NCBI GenBank assembly: GCA_002396485.1
Contig: DGXZ01000071.1
Location: 1 to 53,685 of the forward strand
Length of the DNA stretch: 53,685 nucleotides
Direction: 5' to 3'
From: Spartobacteria bacterium UBA5019
GTDB taxonomy: Bacteria > Verrucomicrobiota > Verrucomicrobiia > Chthoniobacterales > Terrimicrobiaceae
The notes beneath the pieces were generated by a model, which searched no databases, had not been told where the DNA came from, and saw only the letters and a program-made list of their open reading frames with translations. Every line of letters starts with the position of its first letter. Positions within the stretch are counted from its first letter, which is position 1. Shown here in pieces: positions 50,264 through 53,685 of this stretch. Position numbers and translations under genes: made by a program.

Positions 50264-51265
50264 TCAGGGTGCGAAGAACGGTGGCAGCAAGTAGACACGA
50301 CCTGGCTCAAGGGCGTATTTTTTTCCCGGCAGGCCAATCTCGACCTTGGCCGATGAGGACTCGCCGAACAGCCTCAGGAAGCGGTCGAAACTGTAGGTCC
50401 GGACATAACGGACCACCTCGGCTCCAGGCGCCTTGCCGAGAGAGCGGGCTTTTTCGTAGGCGTCTTCGATATAGCCCAACTCGTCCACCAATTTCGCGGC
50501 ATAGGCATCCGTGCCGCTCAGAATGCGCCCATCGGCAGGACCATTTCGCAGCGCGGCGGCATCCAGATTGCGCGCAGTGGCCACGATGCCGAGGAATCGT
50601 TCGTAGGTTTGCATCACGAGCCCCTGCACATACTCCTTCTCCTCTTTGCTCATCTCGCGCGCCCCGTTGAGCATGTCCTTGAACTTTCCACTTTTGAAAA
50701 CCACCGACTCGAGGCCGATTTTTCCAAAGAGGTCGCGGTAATTGAGCGTCGAAATAATGACACCGATACTGCCGGTGAAAGTCGTGTCGTTGCACATGAT
50801 CCAATCCGCTCCGCAGGCGGTGTAATAGGCCCCCGAGGCACCGATCGAGTTGAAATAAGCGATCACCGGTTTATCCTGAGGAAAATTCCGGAGCGCGTTG
50901 TAGAGCACATCCGATGCCGTCACCTCACCGCCGGGAGAGTCCATTTCGACAATGACAGCCTTCACATGATGATCCGCCGCAGCCTGCTCCAGTGCGGCCT
51001 TGAAATCCTCCACCATCGAATCCCCCAGGCTTCCGCTCATGCCGAAGCCAATCACCCCATCCAATGGAATGACGGCGACCTTGGAATGCGAATCCGAGCC
51101 CTCGGAAAGCACCGCCTCCTCATATTCTTTCTGAGGAAGAACCTTCACCCCCGCCATGGCCGCAGCCCCCCTGGTTCCTATCAAAGCCAGCAAAAGCAAA
51201 TTCACAAACATGCTCGCACAAACCGCCACGAGCAGAAACGCAACGAGACACCCGGATTTTTTCAT
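50264..51265 (-). CDS. sppA: Signal peptide peptidase SppA (S49)
   Basis: A 333-aa membrane-anchored serine protease with an N-terminal transmembrane helix (CLVAFLLVAVCASMFVNLLL). The S49 core has VEMDSPGGEVTASDVLY (oxyanion), GASGAYYTACGADWI (nucleophile Ser), TFTGSIGVI, and a Lys in VVFKSGKFKDML that suits the Ser-Lys dyad. It degrades cleaved signal peptides in the membrane. The end of the protein (~280-333) is less conserved. The SUI1 gene follows 14 bp later. Confidence 0.93.
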   Translation of the reverse strand: MKKSGCLVAFLLVAVCASMFVNLLLLALIGTRGAAAMAGVKVLPQKEYEEAVLSEGSDSHSKVAVIPLDGVIGFGMSGSLGDSMVEDFKAALEQAAADHHVKAVIVEMDSPGGEVTASDVLYNALRNFPQDKPVIAYFNSIGASGAYYTACGADWIMCNDTTFTGSIGVIISTLNYRDLFGKIGLESVVFKSGKFKDMLNGAREMSKEEKEYVQGLVMQTYERFLGIVATARNLDAAALRNGPADGRILSGTDAYAAKLVDELGYIEDAYEKARSLGKAPGAEVVRYVRTYSFDRFLRLFGESSSAKVEIGLPGKKYALEPGRVYLLPPFFAP

Positions 51266-51343
51266 CAGCGCGAATCTGACTTAATACGCTCAGCGCCTCA
51301 AGCCAAGAGGCGTAGTTTATTATTGTTTACCAGGGCCTGAATT

Positions 51344-53685
51344 TTAACTGCGGAGACGAACAATTTTTGAAGTCACCTCTTCGCTATCTATAGGCAGCAG
51401 TGCTGAAATCGCTTTTCGGTAAGTTGCCATTTGCCCGGCGTAGCGTTCCTCGATTTCAGCAAGCGAACCGTGGTCGCTTTTGAAATCATAAACTGTCGCC
51501 GATCGCGGGTTCCCATCGATTGAATAGTGAATGACCACACGGTCGAAAATTCCACTGACCCATTGACCATCAAGTATTAAATCAAATGCCCGTTCACGCC
51601 AGAGATCGAAACGCCCCTCGGGTCTGTTGAATATTTCCCTGGCGGTAGGTTTTGCCAAAAAAATCCGGATAAGCCTTGCCGCCTCGTCCGACAGATTTTT
51701 TACATCGAATCGGCTCGTATCCATCCACTCTATGGATGCCAGCGCCTCATGAATCTCAGTTCCAAGTTTGGCGGCATCAAAGGAAAAAGTTTCGCCACCT
51801 GCTCCCGCACTGCTTTGGGTTTTGAAGGATGATGGAGATAGCGGCTTGGGGGTTCCTAATATCGGAACGCAAAAGGAGACTCGTGGCCGAGCTTCTGCAA
51901 CATGAGATTTTTTAATGGCGTGGTATTCAAACCAATTCTGATTCCCTATTCGTGCCGATGAATTCCCGAATTGCAGCCCGAGATGCCGGGCGAAATTCTT
52001 GGATGTGGTATTTTCGCCCAGCTCGTTTGTGAGCACATAGAGCGCGATTTTGGCGCGAGTGAGAGCGACATAGGCGGTGCATATATCGCCGTACTTCCTC
52101 TCCGCCTCGTTAAATTCAAGCTGACTGCGGAGAACATCATCCTGCTCAGCAAAATCCTTTGGCGGGAGAAGAACTCCCCATTTAACATTCTGCGGCGAAG
52201 GACCGAGTGCAATCTGCGTTCCATCATTGTTTCGCCCCCTTCGATCAAGGCCACTCACAATGGCCATATCGAATCCGAGTCCCTTGGACTGGTGGATGGT
52301 CATGACGCGAACTACGCCAGAGGCCTCCGTTTCTTGAGTGTTCCGATTTTCAACAAACCGGAGAAAATCGAGAATCCCATCCGCGGGCTTGCGTCGTGAA
52401 TCAAATTCCTCAGCCGCCAGCAAAAATGAATCTGCGCGTTCTTTCAAAAACGGCTCGGCAGCGATATCGGACGACTCGATCCAAGCACGAATGGTCGTGG
52501 CAAATCCATGCTGCGCCAAACTTGCGAGCGATTGGCTTCGGAATTTCCAGGCATCACCCAAGCCCCATGCCGCAGCAACCGGGAACCCTTGGGCTACAGC
52601 GAACGAGAGGGCATCGTCTGGAGAAGCGACAACTCGCAGAGCAGCCATCAAAGCGGCTCCGAGGGGATTATCAACGCAGGGATTTGTTTTCCCCTCCACC
52701 GCCACGGGGATATCGACAGACTGTAGAAGCGCCGCCAACGCTTCGACTCCCGTGTTGTCGCGTTTGAGAACCGCGCATGACAGACCTCGTTCCCAAGGCT
52801 TCGTTTGTTGAAGGATCTCAAGAATTTTCCTATCGAGAGCATCGCCCTCTTCGTCCTCATCACCATCGTCTTTTTTCACCGACACCCACTCGGCGTAGCC
52901 TTTGACTTTTTTTGTTTTTTCGGAGGCGATGTGGCCACTCCAAGCTTTTTGCCATTTTTGAAATGTAAGAACAGGAATCTGAAGCGTGTCTTTAATGCTT
53001 GAGAGGTCACCGAAAACCGTGTTCACAAAATCCACAACCTCTGAACAGGAGCGCCATGAGTGGACCAAGGAGAGGGCTTCTTGGATGGTCGACTTGTGTT
53101 TGTTGAACTCATCGAAAATCTCAAAGAACAAACTCGGATCACCGCCGCGCCACGAGTAGATGGCCTGCTTTGTGTCACCGACATAGAAGAAACTACGCTG
53201 TCCCTCGCTATCCATGATGACTTCATCGATGAAGGTTTTGAGAACTATCCACTGTGGACGGCTGGTGTCTTGGAATTCGTCCAGCAGCCAGTGCTCGAAC
53301 TTCTGATCAATGCGATATCCAGCCGTTGTGCGCCAAATTTCATTCCCGGCTTTTCGCGCTAATGAATCCGTAATGTCCCCGAAGGTGACCAAGCCTGCTT
53401 CGCGAATGAGTGAAGTGTAGGTCGCCTCGAACTTCGCCATAAACTCGTAAAGCGATTGGCTGCGCTGGAGCAGAGACTCAAACTCGGGTTTCAGGGATGC
53501 TCGAAGAAGCTGTAATCGTGCGACCCTCACCCGCTCATTTAAATAAAGCCTGCCATCTTTTGTTTTAGTGATCTGAAAATATCCTGATGTATTTTCCGCA
53601 CAGAGGCGTGTTTTAACGAACTTAGCTATTTCCTGATTCCATCTTCCTCCCGAGTCGAGGGTTCGCAACAGATCCAAATGAAACC
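51344..53685 (-). CDS. AddA/UvrD-type helicase-nuclease, 5' end outside the window
   Basis: At least 777 residues of a UvrD-family helicase with a C-terminal RecB-like nuclease, cut by the window edge (the frame stays open past 53677). Motifs present: Walker B LLDEFQDTSRPQW, motif III GDTKQAIYSWRGG, MTIHQSKGLGFD, and motif VI AYVALTRAKIAL. The nuclease has GTEIHEAL, FDRVVIHY, VYDFKSDHG and YAGQMATYRKAI, the full RecB-type set. The Walker A region is missing, as it lies beyond the window. Architecture suits AddA of the AddAB recombination enzyme; AddB is not seen. The rest of the gene is expected upstream on this strand. Confidence 0.9.
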   Translation of the reverse strand, partial: FHLDLLRTLDSGGRWNQEIAKFVKTRLCAENTSGYFQITKTKDGRLYLNERVRVARLQLLRASLKPEFESLLQRSQSLYEFMAKFEATYTSLIREAGLVTFGDITDSLARKAGNEIWRTTAGYRIDQKFEHWLLDEFQDTSRPQWIVLKTFIDEVIMDSEGQRSFFYVGDTKQAIYSWRGGDPSLFFEIFDEFNKHKSTIQEALSLVHSWRSCSEVVDFVNTVFGDLSSIKDTLQIPVLTFQKWQKAWSGHIASEKTKKVKGYAEWVSVKKDDGDEDEEGDALDRKILEILQQTKPWERGLSCAVLKRDNTGVEALAALLQSVDIPVAVEGKTNPCVDNPLGAALMAALRVVASPDDALSFAVAQGFPVAAAWGLGDAWKFRSQSLASLAQHGFATTIRAWIESSDIAAEPFLKERADSFLLAAEEFDSRRKPADGILDFLRFVENRNTQETEASGVVRVMTIHQSKGLGFDMAIVSGLDRRGRNNDGTQIALGPSPQNVKWGVLLPPKDFAEQDDVLRSQLEFNEAERKYGDICTAYVALTRAKIALYVLTNELGENTTSKNFARHLGLQFGNSSARIGNQNWFEYHAIKKSHVAEARPRVSFCVPILGTPKPLSPSSFKTQSSAGAGGETFSFDAAKLGTEIHEALASIEWMDTSRFDVKNLSDEAARLIRIFLAKPTAREIFNRPEGRFDLWRERAFDLILDGQWVSGIFDRVVIHYSIDGNPRSATVYDFKSDHGSLAEIEERYAGQMATYRKAISALLPIDSEEVTSKIVRLRS

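Overview
The window reads as a chromosomal segment of a bacterium of the PVC group, most likely Verrucomicrobiota. This is an inference from gene content and style, not a search. The coding sequence is G+C-rich. There are many secreted proteins of lineage-restricted type, a short AGPNGAGK-type kinase and several families common in that phylum (DUF6671, stand-alone SecD-P1-head-like protein, ExbB/ExbD operon with TPR and vWA partners, SUI1). Weak or absent Shine-Dalgarno sequences are also typical. No rRNA, tRNA, integrase or transposase gene was seen.

Layout. 0.3-1.9 kb: a hipB/hipA-type pair whose hipA is split by an in-frame amber codon. 2-25.3 kb: mostly housekeeping. It holds a membrane GH-like/GT2 fusion, queA, a four-gene coupled membrane/peptidase operon (Zn peptidase, DUF1232, ExoD, TerB/DUF697), an NhaR-like LysR regulator, hisC-mnmE, a lipoprotein hydrolase and a GDP-mannose pyrophosphorylase. 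These are followed by tyrS, several small secreted proteins, an M23 peptidase, a giant AsmA/TamB-like protein, an SLC13 transporter and queC-queE. With queA, the last two give three steps of queuosine synthesis in one window.

25.3-39.4 kb is accessory DNA. It has an XRE/ImmA-like pair, a widespread uncharacterised small family with a strong terminator, a 43-bp tandem repeat, a gene remnant, and a Fic gene bracketed by four copies of a dispersed repeat. It then has a tightly coupled five-gene defence operon (type III Mod, zeta-like kinase, small protein, type III Res, GmrSD-like DUF262/DUF1524 nuclease). That operon is followed by an hsdR scar, ~170-bp direct repeats and a VapBC pair.

39.4-42.5 kb is an inorganic-carbon module: SbtA-type bicarbonate transporter, exported beta-carbonic anhydrase and DUF6671 protein, with a divergent winged-helix regulator. 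43.1-49.9 kb is a translationally coupled Ton/Tol-like operon (962-aa TPR protein, exported partner, ExbB, two ExbDs, and a membrane-anchored vWA protein where TonB would be expected). It looks like a proton-driven envelope machine of unknown output. The window ends with SUI1, SppA and a truncated AddA/UvrD-type helicase-nuclease.

The most promising leads are the ExbB-ExbD-ExbD-vWA-TPR operon and the defence operon with a kinase gene nested between mod and res. That kinase appears to lack about 20 residues after its P-loop.
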